Shown here piece by piece: positions 24,880-37,059 of a stretch of DNA of 64,000 bases. Each line of letters starts with the position of its first letter. Positions within the stretch are counted from its first letter, which is position 1. The position numbers and the translations under genes are program-made. Under the pieces are notes generated by a model. That model was given only the letters and a program-made list of their open reading frames with translations, did not search any database and had not been told where the DNA came from. Source of the DNA: Sepioteuthis lessoniana (taxonomy: Eukaryota; Mollusca; Cephalopoda; Myopsida; Loliginidae); contig OY757947.1 in the NCBI GenBank assembly GCA_963585895.1, positions 36,336,883 through 36,400,882 on the forward strand, read 5' to 3'.

Positions 24880-26620
24880 GAACTATTTTCAATAAACAAC
24901 TCCATTTATGGAAATTTGAGGAATCTGGTGAACTTTTCCTTGAATAAAGAAAGAAAGATAATTGTTGGTGTGTAACGTTATTCGAACTTCCATCACTCTA
25001 TTGCATTCAATTTCGGATTCATACTCTCTTTAAAAGCTAAACCTCCCCCCTATACCTTTCAAACATGAGTTAAATACGATTATTACAGACGTTCGTCAGA
25101 AACTACTTTGCCATTTAATAATTAACAATGGTTGATATACTATTAAAAAAGGAAGAAACCAATAAAAATATCACAATCACTTACGTGTAGCAAATTGCAG
25201 ACAGATAGAAAAATCCTCCCCCACTTTCTCACAGAAGATTTCAGTGGTGAGCTCGTTGCAGTTTGTTAAGTCATTCAAAAAAAGATCTCGCCAAAATTCG
25301 ATGTATCCAGTGTTAGCGAGCTCAGAAAACTAAAGTGCCATCTTCGTGGTTTGAGAATTGATGGATTCTTTTCCATGTGCTTTTCACATTGTTGGAAGAC
25401 AAATGTCGATATTTACTTACGTAGTTCTTATTTAGCACATGTATTTTTCGGGGAAAAAGCAGTTTATTGCTAAAACTTTTTGATGGGGGGAGGGTTTGAA
25501 ATTGTATTAGCGTAAAGTGACAAAACGGCAACTTTTTAGGTGTCTGAGGACGTTATAAGTGAGAGATTGCAGATAATCAGAAAAAATCTTCCCATTTCTC
25601 TTAGCTAGTAAAATACGTAATTTTAAACTGCATTAAGAATGAAGAAAATCACCTAAACAAACTCTTATCTCGTTGATTGAATGTATGTATTACATTTTTA
25701 TTTAATTCTTAGGTAAACCAAAATAAAATGAAAATAAACTTTCATTGGTAGAACATATCTGTAAGAGTACATTTAAATTTGTATTAGACGATAAAGTTGA
25801 CAATAAATAAAATAGTCTGTTTGTTGTTTCCATTGTCGAGAAATATAAATAATGAAATTTCAGTAAAAAAAAAATTGCCAAAAGAACAAGTGAAATGAAC
25901 AATGATTTCAGAGAATTAGTTATACTCAATATTTAACTTTATACAAAAATAGTTGAGAAAATGAACTTACTTACCAGTGGGCAATATACGTGAATTGAAG
26001 TTCGATAAAAAAAAAATCGGTTGTCCAAACCAAAATAGAAGTTTTAAGCAGGTTCGATGGATGAAGCTAGCAGTATTGTTTTCGTATTTATTAGATTCTT
26101 GGTAGAAAAATATTTTAATACATATTACCAAAATTAAAAAGCGAGAGATTTTGACCTTTTTAAATGTAATTTAGAATATATTCTTAAGGATTAAATTGTT
26201 TGAATTAACAATGAAATATAATTTTTTTTCTTTTTAATTAACCTTTGAATCATGAAACAACAAAAACAAGTAAAGAAACATATTTGACCCCGCGCCAAAA
26301 CACAGAAGATTCCTAATTATTACATTTTAATCATTTACATGCTCTGAAATTTCAAAAATTTTGAAATAATATACAATATTGTTCTACCCAGTATTTTTTG
26401 ACTTTATTATTTCTTCCAACATTTTTGACTTGAATTCTATTTGTAGCTTAATCGTCTAAGGATGTGGATAATAAAGGAGAAGAAAATTATGTTTCATTGA
26501 CTTTTTTAGAATGATGTTTCATTGGACGAAATTTTTTTCTACAGAAGTCCGCATGAGAAAGAAAAGAAAAAAGTAAGATGGACATACATTTTCTGGAAAT
26601 ATATTACCATTGTTAAGCGT
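24880..26620 (+). repeat. Orphan ZNF 5' non-coding module
   Basis: Diverged copy of the module seen at 12931-15000 and 49670-51800. Markers are GACAAATGTCGATATTTACT near 25402, the GAGAAATATAAATAATGAAA stretch near 25838 and CGTTTGATCATCC near 26618. No finger-coding sequence remains at either end. Confidence 0.55.
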
Positions 26621-26639
26621 TTGATCATCCATAATTTTG

Positions 26640-27060
26640 ATTGACGTGGATTTTGGTGATTGTACTAGTGAGGTTAGTTGATGCTTAATTCGGACGTAAT
26701 TATGAATTGCATCGATTTGGCTTCTTGAAAGGTTTAGGAATGAGAAGAAAAAATATGATAAACACTTTCTTATACAGAAGAACAGATAGAATAATATACA
26801 TACCAACTGGCTTAAGAATTCATAAACATGCCGTAGTAGCTAGAAATAGGACCACATTGCTCGATGAATAAGCAGTTTATAGAAGTGGTACAAATTATAA
26901 AGAAAAATCCTTCTTGATGGGGGAATTTTGAATAGCCAAGTGGCTTAAACTTTTCTGGTAGGGACCGAGACACGTCCTACCTGAACAGAAATAAAAGAGG
27001 TCGAGACTGAGTCTATTGGACCATCTACGAGACATCCGAGTGTTATGCCCATTCTGTAAG
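26640..27060 (-). repeat. Right arm of the imperfect inverted repeat
   Basis: Reverse-complement partner of 24235-24420 in two pieces (26640-26710 and 26950-27060), with unmatched sequence between them. Confidence 0.6.
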
Positions 27061-27239
27061 GGAGATAATAAATTATTTTCTCCCTACCAAGCTGAAACGA
27101 GTAAGGGCTGGGTTTATTTAACCATCTGAAATCAAAAAATGAATTATAGTATTGGAAAAATACACTAACAATCATCACTAATATTAAATTGTTCCATATG
27201 ACAAGATTTATTTTATAAATTCAATTACCATGGTCAGAA

Positions 27240-27427
27240 AATCGAGCAAGCACTACATGTGACATAAGGACCCACTGGGTAGCTGTTTTGACCTTATTAG
27301 GTCCCATCAACATTGTATACGTGATCTCCCCCTGTGTAGATCGAACCACCGACCACAGAACACATTCTTTGGTCAGTAGAGAGATGTGCACCAGTAGCTC
27401 AGTGGTAGAGTTTCTACTACTGAGCTA
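27240..27427 (-). mobile_element. tRNA-like SINE remnant with hairpin
   Basis: The minus strand has an A-box match (TAGCTCAGTAG) and a B-box-like GTTCGATCT at 27338-27346. The A-box region forms a 33-base near-perfect palindrome at 27395-27427, which also puts an A-box match on the plus strand. It is not a plausible functional tRNA: no cloverleaf was found. Confidence 0.45.
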
Positions 27428-27597
27428 AAGTTCTACATCGCTCACAAGCGTTGCCTAAAAATGTATGAAGCTTTACTTTTATTTCAATTCTTAATATATA
27501 TGACAGAGTCAGATGTGTAAGTCATTAAACAGATTGTTAAGAAAACTTCATCTTCTTTTTTCACTTCTTAATTTTTCATTCTTTTCACACTCTTATT

Positions 27598-27752
27598 ACA
27601 CGTCTTCATTTTACACATCTTTTAACACGTCATAATTTTACATTCTGGTTTATACGTCATAATGTTTTACTCTTTTTTACCCGTCATAATTTTCCCCTCA
27701 TTTTTATATGTTATCATTTTTCACTTATTTTTGCATGTCATAATTTTGTCAC
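27598..27752. repeat. 27 bp minisatellite, about six units
   Basis: Units of the form RYRYGTCATAATTTTNCNYT... start at 27598, 27625, 27652, 27679 and onward with exact 27 bp spacing and increasing divergence. Confidence 0.8.
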
Positions 27753-28036
27753 AGGGCCGATAAATACGTCGATCACGCAATCTTTTCAAAGAGAATGTAA
27801 TATGTCACAAAACTAGGCAAGACTGACAAAGACAAAAGAATAAATTTGAAAGGCTAACTTTTTGTTTGGCGAATCGTACGAACAATGGGTGTTTGTTGGT
27901 CTGATTGTTTATCAAGGTTATCAAATTTCCTGGTGCAATGTACATAGAGAATACTGTTTTGATGTATATGAGTGTAGATATGTATATATGAATATTTTTG
28001 TGGATTCGAGTGCACATATACGTACATATATACTTA

Positions 28037-28038
<2 letters not shown>

Positions 28039-28075
<37 letters not shown>
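28039..28075. repeat. (AT)n microsatellite
   Basis: Pure AT dinucleotide run followed by GGGGGG. Confidence 0.95.
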
Positions 28076-28077
<2 letters not shown>

Positions 28078-28470
28078 GGGGGTGTAATAAACTTTTTCTT
28101 GTCAATAAAATTAATTTTTCGGACTTACAAAATCATCCACAAACTGAATATTCGTTTCGTTCCTGAAATCCCAAGCTAAATAATGAATGATAAGAATTTT
28201 GAAGAATAAACCATTCAAAATAAGTTTTAAAAATAAACAAAAATATTAATAATGAATTTTTTTATTCTCCGCAAGACAATAGTGTCAAAAAATTATAAAC
28301 CTTCTAACATTCTATATTTTAGAAAATACTGTATATACCTTCAATCAGTCAGATGAGAATTCTTCTCCAATCAATTTTTTTTATTTTCTTAAGCACTGAA
28401 TTTTTTTTACTTGTTTTAATTTTCCATTAATCGTCATTATTGTAAATTATTCCATTTTAATATTCTATTA
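28076..28470. other. AT-rich spacer, no gene seen
   Basis: No repeat or gene recognised. It ends where strong homology to unit D begins (28471 / 52870). Confidence 0.6.
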
Positions 28471-29539
28471 AGGTCTCTATTATCCTCCTTTTTTCAAAAA
28501 AATATATTTGTATTATACTTGATTTCTACTATTTTCCAGCCTCTTTTATATATATATCTCGAGATCTTTAAAATGTGGGCGAGTTTCCTAAGCCGTTTTA
28601 GCATTTTGTTTTATTGTGTCGATTTTCTTCCATTTGGTCTGCGACATTTTGCAAAATCTTTTACATGTTGGACGTTCTCTGTAGCTCTCCATGTTGTGTC
28701 CATTTTTATTTTATTAAAGTAACCCATTAATGGTTTGTTTTACCACAGAAGTTTATGGTGGACAGTTCTTTTTAGTTCATTAGTAATTAAAAGAATCTCG
28801 TATAAAATAGAACAATTTTCATTCGGAAATATTGGGTGGGGTGTTAGAAAACGATAGTGAAATTGCGGGAAGGACTGATGGAATCTTTCCCATGTGCGTT
28901 TCAGATGGTTCAGATGGTCGGAAGGCAGATGTTGATCATTATTCATCTAGTTCTTATTATATTTCATATTTTGCTCAAAAAGAAAAAAAAAGAAAATCAG
29001 TGGCAGGATCTTGAGGAGGGTACATATTCAAATAAGTCTCATGTGACAAAACTACGCCTTGTTGGGTCTTTTAAGATGTTGAGAGGAGGAGATTTTCTTT
29101 GGTGATAAGAGGACATTAACCCCACCTTCTTTTGAGCAAGTCCAAAAGAAAATTAAATTAAATTTTGACAGGCAGTATTATTCTATACGAGGACATTCAA
29201 ATTTGTTTTGGACGATAAAATTGACAAGAAATTAAATAACTTGTTTGTAATTTTCATCGTCGATAAACGTAAACAATGAAAGATCAGTAAAAGATATGCC
29301 AGAAGAACAACTAAAATGGACGGTGATAAGAGAGAATTAGTTTTACGCAATATATAACACGAAATATACATTATTGAATAGTCAACCAAATTTACTGACT
29401 CACAACTTCGTAATATACGTGAACTGATATCAATGTAGAATTGATTGTTCTGGACAAAATACAATTTTTTTGTCAGGCTGGGCTGATTAAGCCAGAAGTA
29501 ATAATTTACTAAGCGTTGTCTCAGATGTGTCACAAGGTC

Positions 29540-29620
29540 AAAGAAATGGGGGTAACTAAGGAGAATCGAACTCGTTCGTGAAGGCTACCTAGCTAACCAT
29601 TACACTACCAGAAACGCCCT
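29540..29620 (-). mobile_element. tRNA-derived SINE (second type), minus strand
   Basis: Minus-strand A box TAGTGTAATGG at 29597-29607 and B box GTTCGATTC at 29563-29571. Orthologous to the copies in units B and D. Confidence 0.7.
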
Positions 29621-31447
29621 GATTAAACCAGCAATTGTTTATTTCATAAATTCTAAGACTTTGGCACAATTTCTATGGTGGGCCTCAGTAGAAAAATATT
29701 TTCCAATGAAAAATCACACTAAAAAGACTAATCAGTCAAAGTTATTTATTTATTATTTTTATATCGATTTTAAAGCTCCAATAAAAATGTTTAACCTCAA
29801 TTTTAGTCTCCTTCATTAACCAAATTCTTAGACGATTAAGTTACAAAAATGAATCAAGTTAAAAATTGCCAGGAAGAAAAATATTGTACGTTATTTCACC
29901 ATTTGTGAAATTTCTTAGGACACATATGATTAAAATGGAATAATTAGCCATTTCTTTTGGGTGGAAGTGTCAATAAACTTCCTTTACTAGTTTCTGTGTT
30001 GTCTCATGAAGAAAGCAAAAATTAATTAAAAACAAAAACAAAAATAAAATAATTTTTCATTTTTAATTCAAACAAAAACTTAATTCTTAAATAAGATATT
30101 CTAAATTAAATGAAAAAAGAAAAACTGTGTCACTTCTTAATTTTAATGATTTTTATTATAATATTTTTTACCAAGAATCCAATAAATACGAAAACAATAC
30201 TGCTGGCTTCATTTGCTAAAGCAGCTTGACGGCTATTTGGACATCCGATTCTTTATTGAACTTCAATTCACTTGTAAGTACATTTTCTCAACTATCTAAT
30301 AATGTATAATGTTAAATATGGATTACAACCAATTCTCTGTGGAATCATTATTCATTTCAATTGTTTGTTTGTTTTGTTTTTTTTTGGCAATATTTCTATT
30401 GTATATCCGTTGTTTATATTTATCAACTATGAAAACAACAAATAAACAATTTAAATAAACAACTTTATCGTCCGAAACAAAATTAAATGTACTCTTACTT
30501 ATAAGTGTAACCTATAAAAATTTACTTTCATTTTATTTTAGTTTACCAAAGAATTACATACATATGTTATACTAACATTCAATCATCGTGATAAGAGTTT
30601 GTTTCAATGATTTTCTTCTTTTTTATGCAGTTTAAAATTACGTATTGTACTAGAGAAAAAAACGTTGGGGGGATTTTTTTCTGTCATCCACATTATCCAA
30701 CACAAAACATTCTCAGACACCCACAAAAAATGCAGTTCTGTCATTTAACACTTATACAATTACGTACCCTCCCCATGCGAAGATTTTTTGCAATAAACTG
30801 CTTTTTTTGTGAAATAAGAACTACGTGAGTAAATATCGATATTGGTCTTCCAAACAAACGAAAAGTACATGGGAAGTATCTATAAATTCTCCAACTAGCA
30901 AGACATTACACTTTCATTTACTGACCTCGCTAACCCTGAAAATATCTTCGTCGATAGTGTACGAGATTTTTTTGAATGCTTAACGAACTGAAAAGAACTG
31001 ACCACCGGAAACATTTGTGAGAAAGACGGGGAGCATGTTTTTCTATCCGTCCCCAATTTCCAACACATAACAGATTGTAATATTCCTTATTGGTATTTTC
31101 CGGAAGACATCTTGTTTGATAGTGTGCGAGATTTCTTTGAATGACTAACTGCAAAGAACTAACCACTGCAAACGTCCACGAGAAGCGGGGGATTTTTTAA
31201 ATGACCAACTTAAAACTTCCATGAGAATGAAAGGGGGGGGGTTCTATCCGTCTCAGTTTACCACTCAAAAGTTATTGTGATATTTCTCAATGGTTTTTTC
31301 CTATTTTTAATAGTACAATAACAATCATGGTTTATTAAATACTAAAAGAATTCCTATAATAATCGTATTTAACTCATCTCTGAGAGGGGTAGGAGGAGAT
31401 TCAAAAGTTTCCCAATTGCATTCATTCAAAATTGAATGCGATAACGC

Positions 31448-31645
31448 GATTGGAGTTTGAACGATGTCACATTTGCCACTCTACCAAGGGCACTTGTTCC
31501 CATTTCCGTCGCAGTTTCCCACCCGGGGAAGGACAATCATAATCGTGTTTAACTCATATCTGAGAGATTGGAGTTTGAACGATGTCACAGTCCAGCCCGT
31601 TTGCAACTCTACCAAGGGCACTTGTTCCCATTCCTCATTTGAAAA
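31448..31645. repeat. 118 bp tandem repeat, two copies
   Basis: Units beginning GATTGGAGTTTGAACGATG start at 31448 and 31566. Unit D has three copies, starting at 55795, 55882 and 56001. Confidence 0.75.
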
Positions 31646-32814
31646 GTTGGGAAGTTAAATTCTACAATGTAAAAAAGAAACTAAACATAAAAACAAGTAA
31701 AACAAAAACTCATTTCATTTATATTCAATGATCAGTGAATTTTTGGTAAATATTTATAAAACTCAGAATGTTTTCCAAGTGCAGATTACAATTTTTATCA
31801 ACAGGCAAATAAATTTTCTCAAATTTTTGCAGTTCAGTAAAATGTAGGTAATTAATTGACTTTTTTTCTCTAATCTTTCTTTTTCCTAATTGCTAACATT
31901 ATCTTTCTTTTCTCTATTTCATATTTCATTAAATGGAGTTGTTTATTTAAAATATTTCCACTAAATAATGTCTCATATATTTCAGTTGAGTCAGTTGAGT
32001 AAAGGATTTTTTGTATTTGCATTTTCCTATGCGATCATTCATGTCTCTACAGATGATTAAAATATTTAATTTGAGAATGTGAAAAACAAAGAAATTAAAG
32101 ATCATTGTAGAAATGAGCTTTTCATTTCATTACTGACTTAATGGGACTGAAGGATAAGATTATCCTAGATTATCAAACTTGTTTCTTACTGTCTTTAACC
32201 CATTTCACTCTAAATTGACTAAATGACATTAAATGTCGTCTTGTGTCTTTCCATCACAAAAAGCTTATTTCATATATTCGTCGATTAAAAAGAAATAATA
32301 CTGGTTACACTTGCCAATATTTAAAATCAGATTTTTCTCATCATATGTATATTATTGTGGTCTATGAAGAGAAGGAAAAGGAGAGGCTGAATATCAGATT
32401 CTTCTTTCTTTTCTTTCTTTAGTAATACGCTACATACATACTTAAATGTAATGTAGTTTCCATTTCTATTTTGAATTATAGAAACCATTTAAATGCAAAT
32501 ATAATCCACAAAACTAAACGATTCAGTATTTTTCAAAACTTTATTAACAGTTTCCTTTTGAAATATATGACTTTCTATAAACTACATTTCTTTATAACTC
32601 TTCCTTCTCTAAATTGATAGTTTTTCTTGTTTTATCGATTGCAGATTTTTTTGTCCGAAGGATTTCTTCCATGCAATATTTTCTTGGTTACCAGTATTTT
32701 CAAAGAAATTTCATTGGAAAAGAATTAAATGAATATCTACAGGACACAAATTGTATTCTTTTGAAGAAAATAGTCTTCTGTATTTTGCTTTTTTTCATGT
32801 AAGGTATGGCGTAT

Positions 32815-32841
32815 ATGCAGATAAACACTGGAGAGAAATAA
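32815..32841 (+). other. 8-codon upstream ORF before Z4
   Basis: MQINTGEK-stop, 16 bases before the ancestral Z4 ATG, as in the Z1 and Z3 leaders. Confidence 0.5.
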
Positions 32842-32857
32842 ATTTTTTGAATATAAC

Positions 32858-33715
32858 ATGCAAACAAGCATCAAAGAAAAGCCATTCTCTTGCAAAATAT
32901 GCGGCTAATTATTTTCCTCTAAATCCGAGTTCGAAGTGCATATACAAACATATTCTGACGAGAAGTCATATACTTGTGAAATGATTAGCTCTAGCTTTTC
33001 AACCAATTCGGGAGTTCAAGTGAATATGCAAAGACACAGAGGAGAGAAACGATATCTTTGTGAAGTTTGTCACTCATCCTTTGCACTACAATCAAATTTA
33101 GTAAGGCATATAAGAACACACACAGGAGAGAGGCCATATTCATGTGAAATTTGTGAATCTTCCTTTTCCCGTAAATCAAGCTTGGATACGCATAGTCGAA
33201 CACACACAGGAGAGAGGCCATACTCCTGTGACATATGTGATTCTTACTTTTCCCGTAAATCAAGCTTGGATACGCATAGTCGAACACACACAGGGGAGAG
33301 GCCATACTCCTGTGACATATGTGATTCTTCCTTTTCCCGTAAATCAAGCTTGGATACGCATAGTCGAACACACAGAGGAGAGAGGCCATACTCCTGTGAC
33401 ATATGTGATTCTTCCTTTTCCCATAAATCAAGCTTGGATATGCATAGTCGAACTCACACAGGTGAGAGACCATACTCCTGTGATATATGTGATTCTTCCT
33501 TTTCCCATAAATCAACCTTGGATAGTCATAATCGAATTCACACAGGTGAGAGACCATACACCTGTGACATATGTAACTCATCCTTTTCCCGAAAATCACA
33601 TTTGGATGATCATAGTCGAACACACACAGGAGAGAGGCCATATTCCTGTGACATATGTAACTCTTCCTTTTCCCGAAAATCACATTTGAACAGGCATATG
33701 AAAACACATATATGA
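32858..33715 (+). pseudogene. Z4: ten-finger C2H2 array with a stop at codon 17
   Basis: The conserved ATG at 32858 gives [16 protein letters not shown] and then TAA at 32906-32908, where paralogs have TCA (Ser). After the stop the frame is open to 33715. The first in-frame ATG after it is at 32981, inside the degenerate finger 2. An N-terminally shortened protein could therefore still carry eight canonical fingers. Their contact residues (-1,2,3,6) are LSNR, RSST, RSST, RSST, HSSM, HSTS, RSHD and RSHR. Fingers 4-6 are near-identical, which suggests recent 84 bp duplications. Status is uncertain: a pseudogene or an N-truncated gene. The 3' flank is conserved with Z7. Confidence 0.75.
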
Positions 33716-34540
33716 GAAATGCCATATTCCCTTGAAGCTTTTTGCTCTCCATTTTTATGTACGTCAATTTTGACAGCGCTCATGAAAAATCACCCTGGAT
33801 AAAAGAACACTTCTCCTAATTAACGGGATTATTCGTAATGAATTTTGTCAAAATTGCAGGTAAAATTTTCATCAAGAGTACAGTTTGTAAAGACAAGCTC
33901 TAAACATCGACATTATAATAGTAATATTTCAGTTAAACTTTATCACCACAAAGCGTACTTTACCGTCATTTGTCATTTTTGATTTACGTCGAATGCACAT
34001 TATTCTGTGGTGTTCATACTATTGAATTATCTTTTAATAAAGTCCAGAATTATCCATCGAATTTATGATTTTTGGTAAAATCGTAATATAAAGAACTTAC
34101 ATAAGGAATAGCATAATATAAAAATCACTTCCCCCCCCCTTCTTTTTTGGTCATGGAAGTCTTGATTTTTCTAATGGTTGCTATTCTCCATCTAAGGTCC
34201 CTCAGTTATCGTGTTGACTAATCCACGGATAATTCTTTATCTAAAATAAATTAAAAAAAAATAAAAGCCTATCCTTAAAATAAAAACAAAACCCAAGAAA
34301 GCAACCAATATACGAACGTAATTAATTTGAGTTTTACAACAATTTCAAAGTCGTTAATAAAACTAATTTTTTAAAAGTTTAAATGTTTTTCTTTAATAGT
34401 AGTTTTATGTTTGTGGCGTTTTAAACTTAACTGAATCGAAAAGTTCACGCTTCCTCTCACATTTGTTGATGTTAATGATCAGACCTAAAGAAAAATATCC
34501 AAGTTATATCCCTCTGAATTAAAATAAAATAGTTTCCTCT
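33716..34540 (+). other. 3' flank of Z4, no gene seen
   Basis: Collinear with 58138-58915 and, inverted, with 18481-19320. It includes a C-rich run near 34130 and A-rich stretches near 34255. Confidence 0.6.
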
Positions 34541-34547
34541 GAGGGAC

Positions 34548-34665
34548 AGTGCATTGTAGATTCGTAGGGACTGGATGACGGAACAATTGACGATAGAGAC
34601 GAGTTGCGAGAGATGATCAGGGAGATCCATGCTGACAGCGTGACATGATGATGATGATGATGATG
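34548..34665 (+). mobile_element. LINE 3' tail fragment ending in (GAT)n
   Basis: Paralog of 1575-1700, ending in six GAT repeats. It is shortened in unit D. Confidence 0.65.
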
Positions 34666-34692
34666 AATAATACTATTTCTTATGAATATGTA

Positions 34693-34885
34693 GGACTTGT
34701 TCACTTATAAACCGTCTGTCTAGACGTCAAACACAAGTACACGTAGATATTTCGAACAACATACATACACATACACTTTTATGCAAGTAGGACTTGTTCA
34801 CTTTTAAACCGTCTGTCTAGACGTCAAACACAAGTACACGTAGATATTTCGAACAACACTGATTACCATTCTGCTAACGTGTTCG
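34693..34885 (+). repeat. 97 bp tandem duplication
   Basis: Units start at 34693 and 34790, as at 1730 and 1827. Homology to unit D ends at about 34891. Confidence 0.7.
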
Positions 34886-34909
34886 TATGATAAGGAAAAA
34901 AAAAAAAAA

Positions 34910-35030
34910 AAAGAAAATTTCAAAAAATTACAGATGAACCTATCACGAAAATTGTTTATAATCAACTAGACATCAAACTAGGACAGTTTACCCCAGAAGA
35001 ACTTGACGTTGTAGGAACATAAATTCTGGA
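34910..35030 (+). mobile_element. Small LINE subfamily II fragment
   Basis: About 115 bp corresponding to 4020-4135 of the block I copy (...GQFTQEELDV... region). The rest of the LINE is missing. A poly-A-rich run precedes it. Confidence 0.6.
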
Positions 35031-35035
35031 TATTC

Positions 35036-36060
35036 TTCAGGTTAAAAATCTGTAATCGATAAATTACGAGAAAACTATCAATTAAGAGAAGGAAAATAAT
35101 AAGGAAATGCAGTTTATAGACGATAAAGTTAACAATAAATAAAATTAGGACGGTACATAATTATGTAAGTCTAAATTAAAAACTCCATCTATTAGGAGTT
35201 GGAGGACGTTTTTTTGAAGAAGATTGCAAACAGACAGAAAAAATACACCCCTACCACACTTCTTAGCTCGTACAATATCTTATTTTAAATAGCTTCAAAA
35301 ATGAAGAAAATAACTGAAACAAACTCTTATCCCAGTTGAATAACATTTCTATTTAATTCGCAGGTAAATTAAAAAAGAAAATAAAGTGAACTTTCATTGG
35401 TGGCACTTATCTATAAGAGTACATTTAAATTTGTTTCAGACGATAAAGTTGACAAATAAAATAGTTGGTTTGTTGTTTTCATAGTCGATAAATATAAACA
35501 ATGAAAGTTCAATAAAAAAAAAATTGCCAGAAGAATAAATGAAATGAACTTTAATCACAGAGAAGTATTTATACTCCATATTTAATATTATACATTATTA
35601 AACAGTTGAGAAAATGTACTTACTTACAAATACGGTAATATAGGATGAAAAAATCGGTTGTCCCGAATGAAATATGGCTTTCAAGTAGATTTGTGTGATA
35701 AGGCCAGTTGTATTGTTTTCGTATTTATTGCCTTCTTGGTAGAAAAATATTTTAATACAAATTACCAAAATGAAGAAATGACAATTTTTTTTCTTTTCCA
35801 TGTTATTTCCAATATCTAGTTAAAGAATTCAGTTGTTTTTTGAATTAAAAATGAAAAATAGTTTTATTTTAGTTTTAGTTTTTAATTAACCTTTTCTTTC
35901 TTTATTAGACAACAGAGAGACAGATAAAAGAACGTTTTGACATCCCCACCCACAAGAAATTGATTATTATTGCTTTTTAATCATATACGTGTTTCTAAAG
36001 TTGAAAAATAGTAAAATAATGTAGATCCCGGAATATTTTGACTTTATTAACACGCAGTTG
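35036..36060 (+). repeat. Relic of a minus-strand ZNF leader plus module
   Basis: Starts inside the leader, which retains the minus-strand acceptor-like GATTACAG at about 35050. It jumps at about 35115 to the distant module that also flanks Z2 and Z6. The finger exon that should lie left of 35036 is absent; the LINE fragment abuts instead. Confidence 0.55.
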
Positions 36061-36290
36061 AAAATATCTCATCGACTGAAAGTTATGTTAACTTCCGCCT
36101 CCTGATGGTGTGGACTGTTATTGACTGGTAAAGGATTATATTGAAAACTGATTTGTCTGCTAAATTGGCTGAATTAGAATTGTTTAAATAAAGGGAATAG
36201 CTTGAAATAGAAAGGTTTTTGACAATTAAACTGTACTCATACTAAACTAAATTGTTTGAAATAGAACTGATAATCAACTGAAGATTACCG
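36061..36290. other. Spacer, no gene seen
   Basis: AT-rich; nothing recognised. Confidence 0.5.
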
Positions 36291-36700
36291 TTGGCACAAT
36301 CATATGAGGTACTAGGGCTTGACAATCAGCCAATTGATCGGATCAAACCTGTCCAACTGTCCATCAAGCCCAGTAAGGACAAAAGGTGTGTGTTGATAGT
36401 GACTTGACTAGTTGGTTACCGTGTCCAGGACTACTCAGCTACAAGGAAATTGTTCTCAGGCATCATATGTTGCCACCCACGGCTAACTAATGATCCCGTG
36501 GGAGGAGTTTTACCTTTCTGCAGAGGTGTAGTCAGCGTATTCTACAGCTACCAGCATCTCGTCCTCAGGCAACACGTTTGGCCACTAACGGCCAACCGAT
36601 GACCCCGTGGGAGGAGTTTTACCTCTCAACAGGAATAGAGTCATCATATTCTACGGCCCGACCTGAATAGACGGAATCGCGTTTGTGTAATATTTTAGTC
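36291..36700. repeat. Dispersed repeat with internal duplication
   Basis: Counterpart of 5529-5865. The part around CCCGTGGGAGGAGTTTTACC occurs twice, 109 bp apart (36495 and 36604), against once in block I. Confidence 0.65.
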
Positions 36701-37059
36701 AAATACAAGAATATTTTATTGATCTCGATCGTTTGATTTTTTAATGTTTGTAAGATGGTGACGGAGATGTTAGCTCCCATTTTTTAAAAATATAAACAAC
36801 TTAAAAACACTAGGCATGACTTCCTTCATTTTGTCATTTGTGTTATATATCAATAAAAAATAAAGGTTTTCATAATACATAATGTCAATTATTTTTTCAA
36901 CTGAGGTTAACAAAGTACGTTCCACTACAAAATCACCCCGTGCTATTGGTTTTTATTGATTTTTTAATATCATCTAAAATAATCAGAGATGTTCATGAGA
37001 TTTGTACATATCGAGAAAGATATCAATTTGACTTTGACTAACAAGGTCTGGATTGGACA

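Larger units (their letters stand above)
28471..32640 (-). repeat. 5' non-coding module of unit C, upstream of Z4
   Basis: Collinear with 52870-57060 at an offset of about 24.4 kb. In reverse, 28738 onward matches unit B. It includes a SINE and a tandem repeat listed separately. The last 750 bp match the leader of Z1 and Z7 and include a pyrimidine run ending in TTTAG at about 32422. Confidence 0.75.

Noticed and set aside
24676..24975. 99-codon Phe/Ser-rich frame
   Set aside because: Translation of T-rich low-complexity DNA; no homolog pattern or start context.
27385..27445. Functional tRNA gene (AGCTCAGTGGTAGAG motif)
   Set aside because: The expected cloverleaf and a correctly placed B box are missing on the plus strand; it fits a SINE remnant better.
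33144..33689. Second plus-strand frame through Z4 (181 codons), with its like in Z1 and Z7
   Set aside because: Repeat-driven shadow of the finger frame ([10 protein letters not shown]... units).
32991..33767. Long antisense open frame (258 codons) opposite Z4, and similar ones opposite Z1, Z2, Z3, Z5 and Z7
   Set aside because: A finger array made of 84 bp repeats keeps the other frames open by repetition. The products are Leu/Cys/His-rich copies without any known fold and exist opposite every array.
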